Positions 50,349 to 61,478 of a stretch of DNA of 64,000 nt are shown here, one piece after another (the stretch's first letter is position 1; every line of letters begins with the position of its first letter). The position numbers and the translations under genes are program-made. The notes beneath the pieces are model-generated. The model had not been told where the DNA came from. It worked only from the letters and a program-made list of their open reading frames with translations, and did not search any database. Source of the DNA: Diorhabda sublineata (taxonomy: Eukaryota > Arthropoda > Insecta > Coleoptera > Chrysomelidae); the NCBI RefSeq assembly GCF_026230105.1, contig NC_079478.1:31573653-31637652 (forward strand). The letters are read 5' to 3'.

Positions 50349-50851
50349 ATGGCGTTCTTCAGAGAATGGGCGAATGAAGACAAGGAAATTGCTCAGTGTA
50401 GTAAGAATAAAGACAGGTATGAATTTAATAATAAATATTTAGGTAAACAAACACATGTTTAGAAATGGAAAATATTCAGCAATCTGATAATGCAATCATG
50501 ATCATTGCTGAATTAATTAGGGTAAATACATTTTCCATTCATCCAGTAGTCACGAAAGGGGTTGCTGAGGATCATTCACAGAACCGAAAAACATGTAAAG
50601 GAAAACTGAAAGAAGTCAGTTGACAGAGCTAGGATAATTTATAGTTTATATAAGGAAGGGATTACCAAAATGTCTCGAAAGCTGAGTAAAGAGGTTGTAG
50701 AGCTCGTAAAGAAAGTTCTAGTGGCCAGAGAGTGGCCAAGAACTGTGATGAGCATGTTATCAAAGAAGAATATGGGTATGTGATATCACCCTCTTCACAG
50801 CCCATCAAAATTCAATCAAATGATGAGTCTAGTTCAGAAAATTCTGACTAG
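50349..50851 (+). other. Unrecognised coding-like pieces, possibly a two-part gene
   Basis: An ATG at 50349 opens MAFFREWANEDKEIAQCSKN followed by KD, up to a donor-like CAG|gtatga at 50417 (phase 2). A second open stretch at 50690-50851 encodes a hydrophilic end containing SSSGQRVAKNCDEHVIKEEY, then ISPSSQPIKIQSNDESSSEN, SD and a stop. Both pieces have natural-looking composition, and the second can be entered in the matching phase at an AG at 50690-50691, but that AG has no polypyrimidine tract. An overlapping frame (MSRKLSKEVVELVKKV from about 50673) is also open. I recognise no family. It could be a small gene, an interrupted pseudogene or a transposon ORF. Confidence 0.3.
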
Positions 50852-52053
50852 AAATATTTATAAAGAAACTTTGGAATTTATTTTGGTTTTTGCTTTAGTT
50901 GACGTCAGGTATCCTGTTTGAACCAACCAAGTTCCAAGTAAGACTACAATTAAGTGCATCTGTCTATAAAATGGGGTATCTACGCCTATGGTACATCAAA
51001 CAAAATTCTCGGCAAGGATTTTTATATAAGTTTTTATAATCTGCAATTGATATTGGACGAACTATGTAAGTACTTCTTATGTTGTGAGAATCAATGCGAT
51101 GATATCCTAGGAATTATACTTTTGGACTGACAAATGATTTAAAAATAGTATGCTTTGATAACCTTAGAAATGAACATTTTACACCGGTAGAAAGCTCAAT
51201 TTGCTGCAATACAGAATATAATTGAATCAAATATATACTTAAGAGTTCCCAAATATAAATATTTCTAGTTATTTTCTAATTACTTAAAAGTTCGTCTCAA
51301 CTTTAAAGTGTGGTTACCTAAGATCTCACAGATTCTGCTTGAAACTTTCGAAAGTTTCAGAAATTATTGAAGATCATATCGCTTCGATAGATGTATGGAA
51401 GTATACAGACTTTTAAAAGGCAACTCCTCCTCGACAACTTTTTACATTATGAATTCAAATTGGAAAAGTTTTTCTGAGAAATTACATGAGGAATGTTATT
51501 TTTATCAACCGCTTTGTGGCTAGTTTATATCCAAGAATTGCGAACAAAAGCGAAAAGAGAACTTAAATTTGCATATTTATTCTTTTTCAGAACGCGAAAT
51601 ACAAGTAGTATACAATATTCCGAAAGATGAAACTGTGTCAAGGGATGACATAAAAAACCATATAGTTAGTGTTACCGAGACGGAGAACCGTTTTCAGGAA
51701 AGTCGTTTTTTACATACCCGTAGGTACACTCCATAACCTTTTTCGATTGAACTCTTGGTCAGTGACGTATCAACATCATTTTGCCCAACTATGGAACATA
51801 TCAATATATTGACCTTACATTTCTGAATTTTTTTAATTCAGAGTTGGTTTTGTAACAAAGTTACTATATTTCTAAAATGGAAAAGCAACGAGATTACCGA
51901 TTTTACATATAAATTTATATCTTCTTTAGTTTTCAATGTAAAAACGTAATTTTCCGGGTGTTATCGGAAAAATAGGATTGTCAAATGTGAAATATAGTAA
52001 TCCGGGGAGCTACTATTTACAAGGCTTGTATTTATTCCACGCTTCGAAACTAA
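50852..52053. other. Intergenic sequence
   Basis: AT-rich; holds the exon-like stretch 51592-51737. Otherwise nothing named. Confidence 0.4.
51592..51737 (+). other. Exon-like open stretch of unknown identity
   Basis: Directly after a good acceptor (atttattctttttcag) the phase-1 frame is open for 48 codons: EREIQVVYNIPKDETVSRDD, IKNHIVSVTETENRF and on to a TAA at 51735. Composition is charged and balanced, unlike the AT-noise around it. No donor of quality and no known domain were found. It could be the last exon of an unseen gene or a transposon fragment. Confidence 0.3.
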
Positions 52054-52617
52054 AGCAAACGTTGTCGAGGCGACCCCATTTTTCACACCGCTAGGGAAAG
52101 GGAAACACTAGAAGCAATAAAAGAGATGGCACCAAGTCGTGAAAGGAAGTCGTTCGTTATCCTCATCGAAGTAAGAACCCCACCAAGAAATACCGTTGTA
52201 AGTAGACTTTCCCAAGTCCCAACCGGAATCCGCGCAGTTCCAGCGGATTGGTAAAAAAGAAATACCGGTAACCTTAAGATTTCAAAGAGCGAAGGTAGTT
52301 CTTGAAGACACCACGCAGCCTACAGCGAAGACAAGATTCGGAGCTGAGTAGACGTCCGTTCTATTAAGCCCGTTTAAAGGTGCCTGCGGTAGTCTGTTCG
52401 AATTTAAGTGGGAGTAACTTATGTAAACCGATATAAGTCAATGACTTTGGAGAAATAGGTGAGTAATAGTAACTACAACAATTGCCGAAGACCGGAGCGG
52501 AACGCTCCATCTGAGGTCTACTTTTATCATATTCATGGGATTGCTGTTCTTAAGTGCCAAGCTTTAGATTTCGAGAGTGAGAAAACGTCGCTTAGCGGCC
52601 ATTTGTGCCCAATATAG
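52054..52617 (+). pseudogene. GC-richer unrecognised coding relic
   Basis: A stretch of about 560 bases, visibly less AT-rich than its surroundings, carries three open blocks on the + strand. Block 1 (52054-52254, 66 codons) contains RGDPIFHTARERETLEAIKE, then SFVILIEVRTPPRNTVVSRL and SQVPTGIRAVPADW. Block 2, one frame later (about 52245-52430, one internal stop), contains KKEIPVTLRFQRAKVVLEDT. Block 3, back in the first frame (52459-52617), contains NNCRRPERNAPSEVYFYHIH and CQALDFESEKTSLSG. The alternation of frames is typical of a decayed single ORF. I recognise no family: a retrotransposon gag, a viral integration or a host pseudogene are all possible. Confidence 0.4.
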
Positions 52618-53539
52618 TGGTTAGTAACCGCTTTTGGTGTAATTGACTTTTACAGCTATTTTAAGTTATCATAATTTTTCTTCATACATAAATAATATAT
52701 TTCTATTTTTTTTTAAATGAAGAAAATTGTTTTAACCGTTATTTTGTTTTCTTATACGACTCCATACCTCAAAAACTTCGTAACGAACACCATGAGTAAA
52801 TACCCAGGTTACCAATGCAGGAGGGCAAGTTAAATCCGTTCAACGGCTCAAGTGGAGCATACCACTATAATAAACTGACACCCCAAGTAATCTGGTACAC
52901 AAATATTTACTGTGCATAAATTTTTTTCAGATAATTAGAACGTACACTTCGGCCAACAATTTTGAACAAAATTATTTTAGTTATATCAAGGTTTTCAATC
53001 CCCATTACACCTATAACTCAAGACAATATATTGTGTGAAATTGGTCCTATTTTCTATTGTTACAAAAAATGACCTGAATTCAAATAAGACATCAGTTTTC
53101 TCCATCACTCCCTGTTTGGGGTGGACAACCCTTACTTAGTTTCCATACCTGAAAGCACATATAATAACATTTCAAGCAAAGTATTGCTTATATTTTAAAA
53201 TTGTAACTATATAAAAGTATATATAGAAAACTAGAATGAAAAAACAAATTCAGCTTCTCAGCAATCTCACCTGCTGACTCAATCGGAATTAGGTGGTTTC
53301 ATCAAGAATTTGGAATTACCTGAGGCTGAATCTCAAATTCATTAATCACAACTTCAACAGTAGAATCTTTTGGAAAGGGGCTTCAAAATATCTTCTTGCA
53401 GGATCAGACAGACGAACCTAAAAATACTTTTTTCGGGAGACAACGGCCTAGTGTTCATTGATACCAGAGCTAAAGATGCCATGTGACCCAGATAAATGAA
53501 TTACTTACTATCAAAATTTTGCTATTGAAAGTTGTTGCT
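52618..53539. other. Intergenic sequence, nothing named
   Basis: AT-rich; the relic that follows may begin somewhat before 53540 but cannot be read. Confidence 0.4.
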
Positions 53540-54150
53540 TTACTCACGGCCCTGCAATCAGGATTCACCTTCATAAATGGGACAGCGGAGCCCGAGACAA
53601 ACATTACACCGTACGGAACTGGCCTCTTTGAGAAAAGTTCACCGCTGGATAGAAAAATGTTTCCCTCGACCTTTTGCATATCAAACTTGATGAAGCAGTT
53701 TGTGAAAGCAATGGACAATACAATTGACGCATTTTAATTTCTGGGAACTATATTTCATTGTCTTAGCGAGTTTAAATCAAGGAAGGAGGTATTGTGGGTC
53801 TTCAAATTAAACAACATTCGACGTTTATTGAACACGTATATCAAAAAGAAAAACGTGCTTGGCTTGCATTCCAAAACGTGTGTGAGAACTCTCTGGGTAA
53901 CCACAAAAGAGTTGATTATGTCGCTCAAGTCGAGGAATTGCTATTAGCGTACAAGACCATGGAATGTAACATGTTTCTCAAAGAACACTTCCTTCACTCG
54001 CTCCTGGAGTTGTTCCCTGAAAATTTAGGAGCAGTCTCATATGAACATGGAGAACGATTCCATTAAAACATCGCTAAAATGGAGAATAGATTTTCGGAAG
54101 AGTCGAATGCAAGTATTTTGGCGGAGTACTGTTTTTTGGGACAAGACAGC
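53540..54150 (+). pseudogene. Relic of a repeated arthropod protein of unknown function
   Basis: Over several frames the + strand gives WDSGARDKHYTVRNWPL (53578-53628), LDLLHIKL (about 53672), LMKQFVKAMDN in the next frame (about 53690), QKEKRAWLAFQNVCENSLGN and HK (about 53845-53910), KEHFLHSLLELFPENLGAVS and YEHGERFH (about 53980-54063), then NIAKMENRF and SNASILAEYC (about 54068-54132). I know this order (WDSRA...HY, L-x-P-x-L-H-I-K-L-G-L-M-K-x-F-V, FLGNHK, HFLHSHLDFFPENLGAVSDE, MLADYCW) as an uncharacterised protein present in many copies in insects, spiders and aphids. The copy number suggests a mobile element; the function is unknown. This copy has stops and frameshifts. Confidence 0.65.
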
Positions 54151-54937
54151 TTTACCTCAGGCATAAAACGAAAGCAAGCACCAAATAATGGTTCGGGGCT
54201 ACTCGTAACGTGGTGGGTAATGGCAGAAAATGGCAGTTATATTTTGATTTTGGACATTATTTCACATAAGAATCACCAAGAATAGTAGCGGGACGTGATT
54301 ACATTTTTTTCCAATGCTACTAATCCAAATGACGTAATGGTATAAAATTGTTTTCAAACAATGAAATAAAAACCATCAAAAATGACTCATTGAGTCAAAA
54401 CTATTATTGTTGAAAAATTATTATTATTCATTATTGGTATGCCATAAATACAGTTTATTTTTTTGAGGAATCAACATTAATTATCATGAATAGAGATAAG
54501 TTATAATCAAAATAGTGCTCCTAGAATTCACATTTATCACACTTCTAAAAATTAGAACAAGAGGAAGACGAACCTTTTTATGTCAGAATATTAAAAAAGA
54601 GCAATCAATCATCTTTTTGGCATTTTACAAGGAGTGGAATAAAGAAAGCCTTGTCTTTGTATTACATGAAATGGGAAACGGCAACAATGTTAGAGATCCG
54701 GCAGAATCTTACCAGAGGCGTAGTTAATTCTATGTAAATTATCTTGAGTAATGAAATAATTATTCAAAAACCGGTAGTTTGTAATGTATTTGCTCCAATC
54801 CAGAATCAATTTTTCAATTATAAGCTTGTAATGAGTGATTTTTCAAGAGGTGTAGGATTTGATTTTGAAAAAAACCACAGAAAAATTCAAAAATTTAATG
54901 AAATCCTCATTGGAATTCATCGAATGATCAGTATAAT
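54151..54937. other. Intergenic sequence with unnamed open frames
   Basis: The + frames 54515-54727 and 54744-55103 show no recognisable domain; the second overlaps the transposase relic on the other strand and is its shadow. Confidence 0.4.
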
Positions 54938-54939
54938 TC

Positions 54940-55640
54940 AATGTTTGAAGATGATTTTATGCAAATGTTGGCCGTGGCTCCGCTTTGGATACCCCATGCA
55001 CAAGGTCCAATTTTGGTATACCCTCCAACATATCGGCCGGTATTTCACGAATGCTTCAATATTGGCTTCCAGTGCGTCAATCGTTGCTGGTTCATCTCTG
55101 TAAAGAAGAAAGAAGAAAGAGTCCAAAAGCGTTAAATTACACGATCCAGAAGACCAAACATGAGATGAACTGTTCACCAAAGGCGGCTTTCAATTTGGCC
55201 ATTGTACTGCGTGCCGTGTGGTATGTGGCACCATCTTGTTGGAACCAAATGTCAGGCTTCAATTCTTACACCAGCCGTATTTTGTAAGGTTTTAAACTCG
55301 AATCCTTTCGCAAAATTTTCCACGTAGTGGAGTAACAGAGGCCCAATTGCTACGAACGGCGGCGAATCGACATTTCACGGTCATCAGTAACACTGGCGGA
55401 TACAGCCGCAATACTTTCTTCGGTCCTGTACGAATGGTGTTAGTGGTTTATTGTTCAATAGTGTAGCCTGGGTTCGAAATTTAGTCACAAGCTTCCGATT
55501 AGTTCCCTCAGTAGGGCGACTAAACTGCCTTTAAATTGGAAGAACTGCGCGATGCACTCTCTCAACCGAGCATGAATTTTGATATTACAATTCAATAATT
55601 TGCAAGCATTGTTCCTTCGTAAGTCGATTCATGATTGAAT
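54940..55640 (-). pseudogene. Internally deleted Tc1/mariner-superfamily transposase
   Basis: The minus strand starts MNRLTKEQCLQIIEL and RVHRAVLPI (about 55635-55550), RPTEGTNRKLVTKFRTQATL (about 55520-55465), a shifted ENIAAVSASV-like and MSIRRRS segment (about 55400-55360), then jumps to LKPDIWFQQDGATYHTARST-like wording (about 55260-55200) and ends RDEPATIDALEANIEAF, WRVYQNWTLCMGYPKRSHGQ and HLHKIIFKH (about 55100-54941). These are the DNA-binding domain, the F-Q-Q-D-G-A box with the second catalytic Asp, and the C-terminal end of a transposase common in insects. The first catalytic Asp region and the L-T-P-L-D box are removed by internal deletions, so it is non-functional. Confidence 0.8.
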
Positions 55641-56879
55641 TATAGACCAAACTGAACAAGTATGACCATAACACAAGACATGATCTGTCAAAAACCGTAT
55701 TGCCAAATAGATACCAGCAAAAAATAACCCGTTATAAACAATATTCAATCTCCACATAAAACTGTGGCAAATCTAATTCATTTCTGAGTAATTCTCTCAA
55801 GACCGACTTCAGCGTACGCTCTCATCTCAAAAGATCATTTCACGAAATTCTGGCGCAACCTTTCCGCACCTGTGGTTTAATCCCATGTTTCTCTAGCATT
55901 TTCAAAGCCGATGACTGGAAGTTGATAAATATTTTCTTTTCCGTTGCAACAACTGCATACAGATGTTTTTTTAAAAAGCGTACTTCGTATTTTACAGCGA
56001 GCTCAATAGAATTTTCCAACTCTGGCTATTTCTAATTTGGTTTTCAATAAACCTTCATTTTGTGAGGTGGGAAATGAAAATCTACTCAAAGTAATGGGAT
56101 TAAAAAAATATACCACAGGCTAGCGACGTTTTTAATTATTATGAAGTAATCTTTCGGTGAAATAAATGGTGAAATTTATTAGCGGTGGAATAAGAGCAGC
56201 AAGCATAGTGAACTGAATGAGATATTAATTGGGATCATGATAATGCTTCTAATTAGCATCTCATTTTTTCGATAATATGAGAATGAGGAATGTCATTCAA
56301 TGGTTAATGGTTAATGAAGAATTGAAATTTGATTAATATATTTGTTACAACTTATCGAACCGTTGAACAAAATGCGTGAATTTTTAAAATAAATTCAAAA
56401 ATATGATCTAAAAGTTCAATTAAGTTTACAAAAATTATTCAAGAAATTGTTCGATTTTAATAGATAAATATCAACGTATAACCTACTTCATACATACTTA
56501 TTGTGATACAATGAGTAAAATCAACAAACGCAAAAAGTCTAATTTGAATTGAAATTTATATGAACTTTTGGTCTCTAAAATTTACCGCAAGAAATCAGTT
56601 GGTGAATCATCAAAATATGAACTGCCCGCTATATTTGCTGTGATTGAAAAAGTGTGAAGGAGACAAAAAGAATTGAGATAATATCCTTCAAAGGGTTGAC
56701 CACCTGACCACCTCAATCAATGCATTTAAATATATTTTTTACGTTTCTCATAATATTAACGTAACCTGTAATTTTTCAATACTTTCTTCCCCATGTCAAC
56801 TCATTTCTCCGATAAACTGTCACACTTGTTTTTCTTGATATCCGTTCAAGAAATTCTATTTTGTGTCTAATTAAAAGTC
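55641..56879. other. Intergenic sequence, nothing named
   Basis: AT-rich; 55830-55980 is somewhat GC-richer but no protein family could be read. Confidence 0.4.
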
Positions 56880-57745
56880 AAATGTCTAATGTTGAATCGG
56901 CAACTGCAGCGACTTTGAATCTTCTACCTGAGAAATTCAGGCAACAGTATTTAAAGTAACAAACGGAATGGCGTACTAATAAAAGGCATAAACAGCTTCT
57001 CAGAAAGAGTGTTACCAGCTTCCTTTGAAACTGAATTCAACATGTGGTCTTCAACGGTTTGGTCGAATTATTTAAAACTGAAAGGCACTCTATTGGTAAA
57101 TAACGACGTAGAAATCAGCAAATACTCATTGCATATTTGAAAAATGAATCAGTTGGCTGTAGATCCAAAAAATCTAAGCCATTTGTTAATAAGTTTCTGT
57201 TGCAAGCTCTCGACAGAAATTATCTCATGCAAAAAATTTTAATGAAAGCTTAGAGAAATTTGTAATATCTTTAGTTTGCTTTAATATTCGGAATCGCAGG
57301 AACTCTGCGGAGGGGGAAATTATATAAAATGAAGTGTAACGATATTATAATACTGGAAATGTTTTAGTTATCATAGCACCTGATACAAAAACTGTTCAAC
57401 ATCGATTTACTGTTATTGGTGAAATATCTGGCAATAGCTTAAACTTGGTAAACATTTATAGAAATTATGAAAACCAACGACCCACAAATGCCAAAACAGA
57501 TCATTTCTTTTGAAGTATAGAAATGGAAAATACGTATCAATACTTTCTGCTTATCGCAACATATTTGAATTTACCTTATTCAAAAAACTACACTGGGCAT
57601 ATATTTTGACGTTCTTCGGCGTTTCTATCAGTGGATTCCGGTGGTGATATAATTCAACTTAAGAAGGTGGGTGGAAATCCAACACAGTTATGGTGGGTTA
57701 CGTAGACGACTCAAAAATTGATTTTGCAGTGAGAAATTTTTTTTT
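56880..57745 (+). pseudogene. Crypton-like tyrosine recombinase, copy B
   Basis: The + strand keeps most of the domain in broken frames: MSNVESATAATLNLLPEKFR (from 56881), an N-terminal helical region with AYLKNESVGCRSKKSKPFVN (about 57135-57195) and LLQALDRNYLMQKI, then HRFTVIGEISGNSLNLVNIY (about 57400-57460) and HFFLKYRNGKY-like wording (about 57505-57535), NYTGHIF, a stop, RSSAFLSVDSGGDIIQLKK (about 57588-57668), and GWKSNTVMVGYVDDSKIDFA in another frame. GHxFRRSSA carries the His and Arg of the active site (the first Arg codon of the pair is now TGA), the second His box is KVGGW instead of KRHGGW, and the Tyr of GY is retained. Dead copy, same family as 16796-17027. Confidence 0.75.
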
Positions 57746-58263
57746 TTCATTCGTCGTAGGTCAAACCGTCCTACTCGTGAAAAGAAGTATTACTTTACAC
57801 ACTTGTTGCATAAATAATTATTCTAAACATTGAGATATATATCTTGTGTTAGCAACGCCTGAATTATTACCCAGCACCTGATTTCAATATCAATTTACTT
57901 AAAAAGTGAAGTAACAATATTTTTGGTATATGCTTAAACGCCTAATACTTACAGGCACTTAGTGAACTGTGGAAAAACAGAGTATCTCTGTTTTATTTTC
58001 CCCAATCAGGCGTCTGCTTCGTATGTTCATTTTCATAATATTGATGCTATCGAAACAGACATTGAAAAAGTATTGGTCCTCATTGTGGTCAACTTCCAAT
58101 TACAAGAGGAGAAACGCAAACTAGATAGCAGACGAAGAGAAATAGTTGAGCATTGATCCGATGTTTTAGTTATACAAAAGAAGCTAGAGAAACAATTTAT
58201 CCACGTTTAACTCAATCTAGAAGACATCCTAATGTTTATGGCACTGCGTTCCAATTATATGCT
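57746..58263. other. Sequence between recombinase and LINE relics
   Basis: Contains a + frame 57962-58156 (MNCGKTEYLCF start, charged end) that faintly recalls LINE polymerase wording but cannot be assigned. The stretch from about 58150 may belong to the following LINE. Confidence 0.35.
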
Positions 58264-59010
58264 CTCAAAGAGTTCCAGAATGAATGATCCCACTCAGTAC
58301 AGACCTATTACGCGCCTCACTACTTCATATTAGATACAGCTTATATCACTAACAGAATTTACAGGCACGTCGAGGAAAGTAACATCTCAGCCGAAGAATA
58401 GAAAGGTTGAAGAAGAGATCACCAAGGGGGCAAAGAGCAAATTGTTGTGAACTCTGTGATATATCGAAAAAACTGTTGATGGTAATAGAGAGGCATTCAA
58501 TAGTGCACCTCATCCTTGTCTCGTAGAGTTCTTACGGATTGAAAAGTCCACCTAATTATTGAAAGCTTCCTTTCAACAATAATGAATGGATAAGGATACA
58601 AGGAAATACACATTCATAGGGGAATATAACAGAGTGACTCGTTGAGCCCGTTGTGGTTATGCTAAGAATCCTCCATCCACAATGATAAATGAAGGGAAGT
58701 ATAGTTTCAATATCAAAACTAACAGAAACACAAACTGTACCACCTCATACCTTCACTACATGGACGATACCAAGCTATATGCAGCAAAAACATCGATTCT
58801 CCACCGATGTATATATGGAGTTTGCAGTGCGTGAGTACGAGACCCTACATATCAATTGTCATAAACGGAAATAAACATGCCGCATATTGACGGAGAATCT
58901 TCGGACAGTAGGCTAACTAACCCTCCATCCAGTGAACGAGGGCTGCTTGATGGCTATCCAAGATTAAGTTATCAACACTGAAGACTACATAAAGAAGATA
59001 CATAAAGATA
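58264..59010 (+). pseudogene. R2/R4-like non-LTR reverse transcriptase relic
   Basis: The + strand reads RMNDPTQYRPITRLTTSY (58276-58329), TAYITNRIYRHVEESNISAE followed by a broken E-x-K-G and KEQIVVNSVI (about 58338-58465), EAFNSAPHPCLVEFLRIEKS (about 58491-58550), YSFNIKTNRNTNCTTSYLHY (about 58698-58755), MDDTKLYAAKTSILHR, and finally RGLLD (about 58939). Y-R-P-I-T-C-L, I-L-A-E-E-Q-K-G, K-A-F-D-S-V-P-H and Y-M-DD-x-K-L-Y are the fingers-to-palm series of polymerases of the R2/R4 (restriction-like-endonuclease) group; GRGLLD belongs to their C-terminal region. RQGD is deleted and several stops are present. Clade assignment is from memory of motif wording only. Confidence 0.75.
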
Positions 59011-60639
59011 CGGTCACTCAATCAGACCAACACAAAAATTGCCAGCAAATATCGGAGATTTTAGGGGGCCAATAATTTGTACTAGTATTTGGAACATATC
59101 TTCAAATTATTCCTGTTTGTATATTTTGATAAAAGAACAAGAACGCAAGTAGGAACAAAATGAACATTTGAAAATTTGAAATTTGTATACAATGTATACA
59201 ATTGTCAATTATAACATATGTCAAAAGAGCTGCGTGAAACCGGCTGCAATTGGACCAATCAGGAATCTACAGAATTCCACATTCGAATACGAATCAGTCC
59301 TCTTAGATCTAAATCAGGAATAATATTACTTGTATCATTAAAATTATTGATAAAGGAAACAGAAAATGAAAATAAAGTTTTCCGAATCCACCCACAAGAC
59401 ACTTAATAAACAAGTGCCGAGTTATACATCGGAGACAGCTGCAAAGAAGGCAAAGAACCACTAGAATAGATCTTTTCTTGCTGAAACTGCCCTTCTCCGC
59501 GGAATTATTCGGAAGTGGATGCTTTGAGGTAGTGGCTTCTCATGCGCACATGTATAAGTGTGAATTATTGATAGTTGTTGAGAAAGTCATTATACAACCG
59601 GTAATGAAAAATGTTCTACATCTTGGTATTCAGGATCTGTGTCATAAGATACTATTGAAAACAAGCAATGACAACTAAAATAAATTATTCAGCCAAACTT
59701 GTAAGAAAAAAAAGTGCTATAGTCTTTTGGAGTTACATGCTAAAAGCATGACCACGTAGTATTTCACCTCTTGTTCAAACTCTGAATCACCCTTATTTCA
59801 TTATTCAGCTCACCTTAAACTTCATGAACACTTATTTCCTTTAATTCTGTATAATTTTGAAGCCTATTACTTTTTATTTAATTCCGTTTTATCAACTTTT
59901 CTGTCCTAATGATTTCGAACGATGTGATTTTCGCTCAAATTTCTTATATTTAATGAATACTTAATTTTATTTATTTTCTCGAAACAGTTTCACTTCATGG
60001 CATTCTTAAAATGATAAGAGGAGAAAACTCAGTGGCCGGAATTCTCAGATAGCCATAGTTGTTACTTCTTCTGGGATTCACTCAACTGAATAAAAGATGA
60101 AGGGAATTAAGTTACTCGTTAAGACTCTTACAACTCTCATTTTTCTGACATTTTTATGGTATTCTTGTTTTATTAGTATTTTTGTGTTCTCGTTTCATGA
60201 AAAGATTCCAGATTCGAAATAAATTTACATAATTTAAACAAGTGTTACATATTGAAAATTACTGTTTTCCTCAAATTTTCTCAAGTAGCATTCGTTCGAA
60301 ATTCATATGACGGAACATAAGGTTAATTAGCTTCTAAATATCATACCAAGTACATTACCTTTATGGTACCTAAACCACCAGTTGAAGCCAACGTCCATTA
60401 TTGATGTAGATATTCATTCAAAACGAATATTTTGTTTTTATTATATGAGCTGTCTTGAACTAATTTTAAATAGTCAGCAGCCTCTTTATATGTAGTGTTC
60501 AGATGGTACCAATCGAACATATTGGAATGTTTCATTTTTTGATGATAAACAAGCGAGTATTTATAGCAAAAATAAATTTTTCGAATAATTCGATTTCAAA
60601 AAGACCATTCTTGAAAACGATTCTTAGAAACAATATAAA
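59011..60639. other. Intergenic sequence, nothing named
   Basis: The + frames 59218-59406 and 59478-59678 are unrecognised; they may be tail debris of the preceding LINE. The rest is AT-rich. Confidence 0.4.
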
Positions 60640-60768
60640 CAAATCGCCGCTGTATGAAAACATGTGAACAGCGTTTCCGAGAACCGTCGCATTCGTTAAA
60701 CCTAAGACATCTTCCATCAAAACCGAAGAAGACCGCCTTCACGGTCCATGTCGTGGACGATTTAGTAA
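60640..60768 (-). repeat. LTR-like repeat, fragment F
   Basis: On the minus strand: an altered start, TTACTAAATCGTCCACGACA, then TGGACCGTGAAGGCGGTC and a GGTTTTGATGG phrase, matching the first hundred bases of the LTR family. Confidence 0.55.
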
Positions 60769-61084
60769 TAATATGCTCGATAGAATATGGAAAAATTGAC
60801 ATATAGAAATCACTAGGATATAACAAGCAATTTGTGCCTGAAAAAGATCGATACAATTGTCAGAGTTACGGCTCCAATGGAAGAACAGTAATTTCATTCA
60901 TTCTTTCAACATTTCATCAATAGAGCATTTTTGAATGCATTTTGAATTATGTAAAAAAAATTTCAAAAACATTCCATTTTCTAGTGCTTTATTTAACTTG
61001 ACTGTATGAGTGATACCTCTATTTCATTCTATTATCAAAGCCTGCAGATTAGGCCAAATTATTTTGTATTTTTGACAATGGTTA

Positions 61085-61426
61085 TTATTTCACCTTATTT
61101 CTATTGCTTTCACTCTGATGAGATTGCTGTGAACGCGAAACGAATTGACTGTTACGAGCTCCTCCTCTGATATTGATGGTGGTACCGGTTCTGTTCCAAT
61201 ATATAGTTTGGCGGATGACAAGAGTACTTTTTGTATCTCTTGGTAGGTCTGCTAATTGCTTTGTCTTTGAAAAGTGGAAATTATGGATCAAAGCTGTAAC
61301 TGACTAGAGCCACTTTGAGTCTTTCTACAAGGTCACTCTTTTTACCGCACGTTTCCAGCTTACGATTTTCCAATTCTGCTTTTACTTCTGTCACTTTCAG
61401 GTCACTTACTCTTAGCCATTTTCTCC
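61085..61426 (-). pseudogene. Gag start with SAP-type domain of an LTR retrotransposon
   Basis: The minus strand from 61426 reads WLRVSDLKVTEVKAELENRK, LETCGKKSDLVERLKVALVS and YSFDP before a stop at about 61282. L-K-V-x-E-L-K-x-E-L-x-x-R-x-L-x-x-x-G-x-K-x-x-L-V-x-R-L is the SAP (helix-extended-helix, DNA-binding) motif, which insect Ty3-type elements often carry at the gag N-terminus. The following minus frame (to 61085, with EEELVTVNSFRVHS in a shifted frame) would be gag continuation. It sits 50 bases after an LTR-like end (61479), as expected for the first ORF of an element. The rest of gag and all of pol are gone. Confidence 0.55.
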
Positions 61427-61478
61427 TGTTCCTGTTCTTGTTTTTTTTTCCCGAAACGGTGGGATGAATTCATGCACA

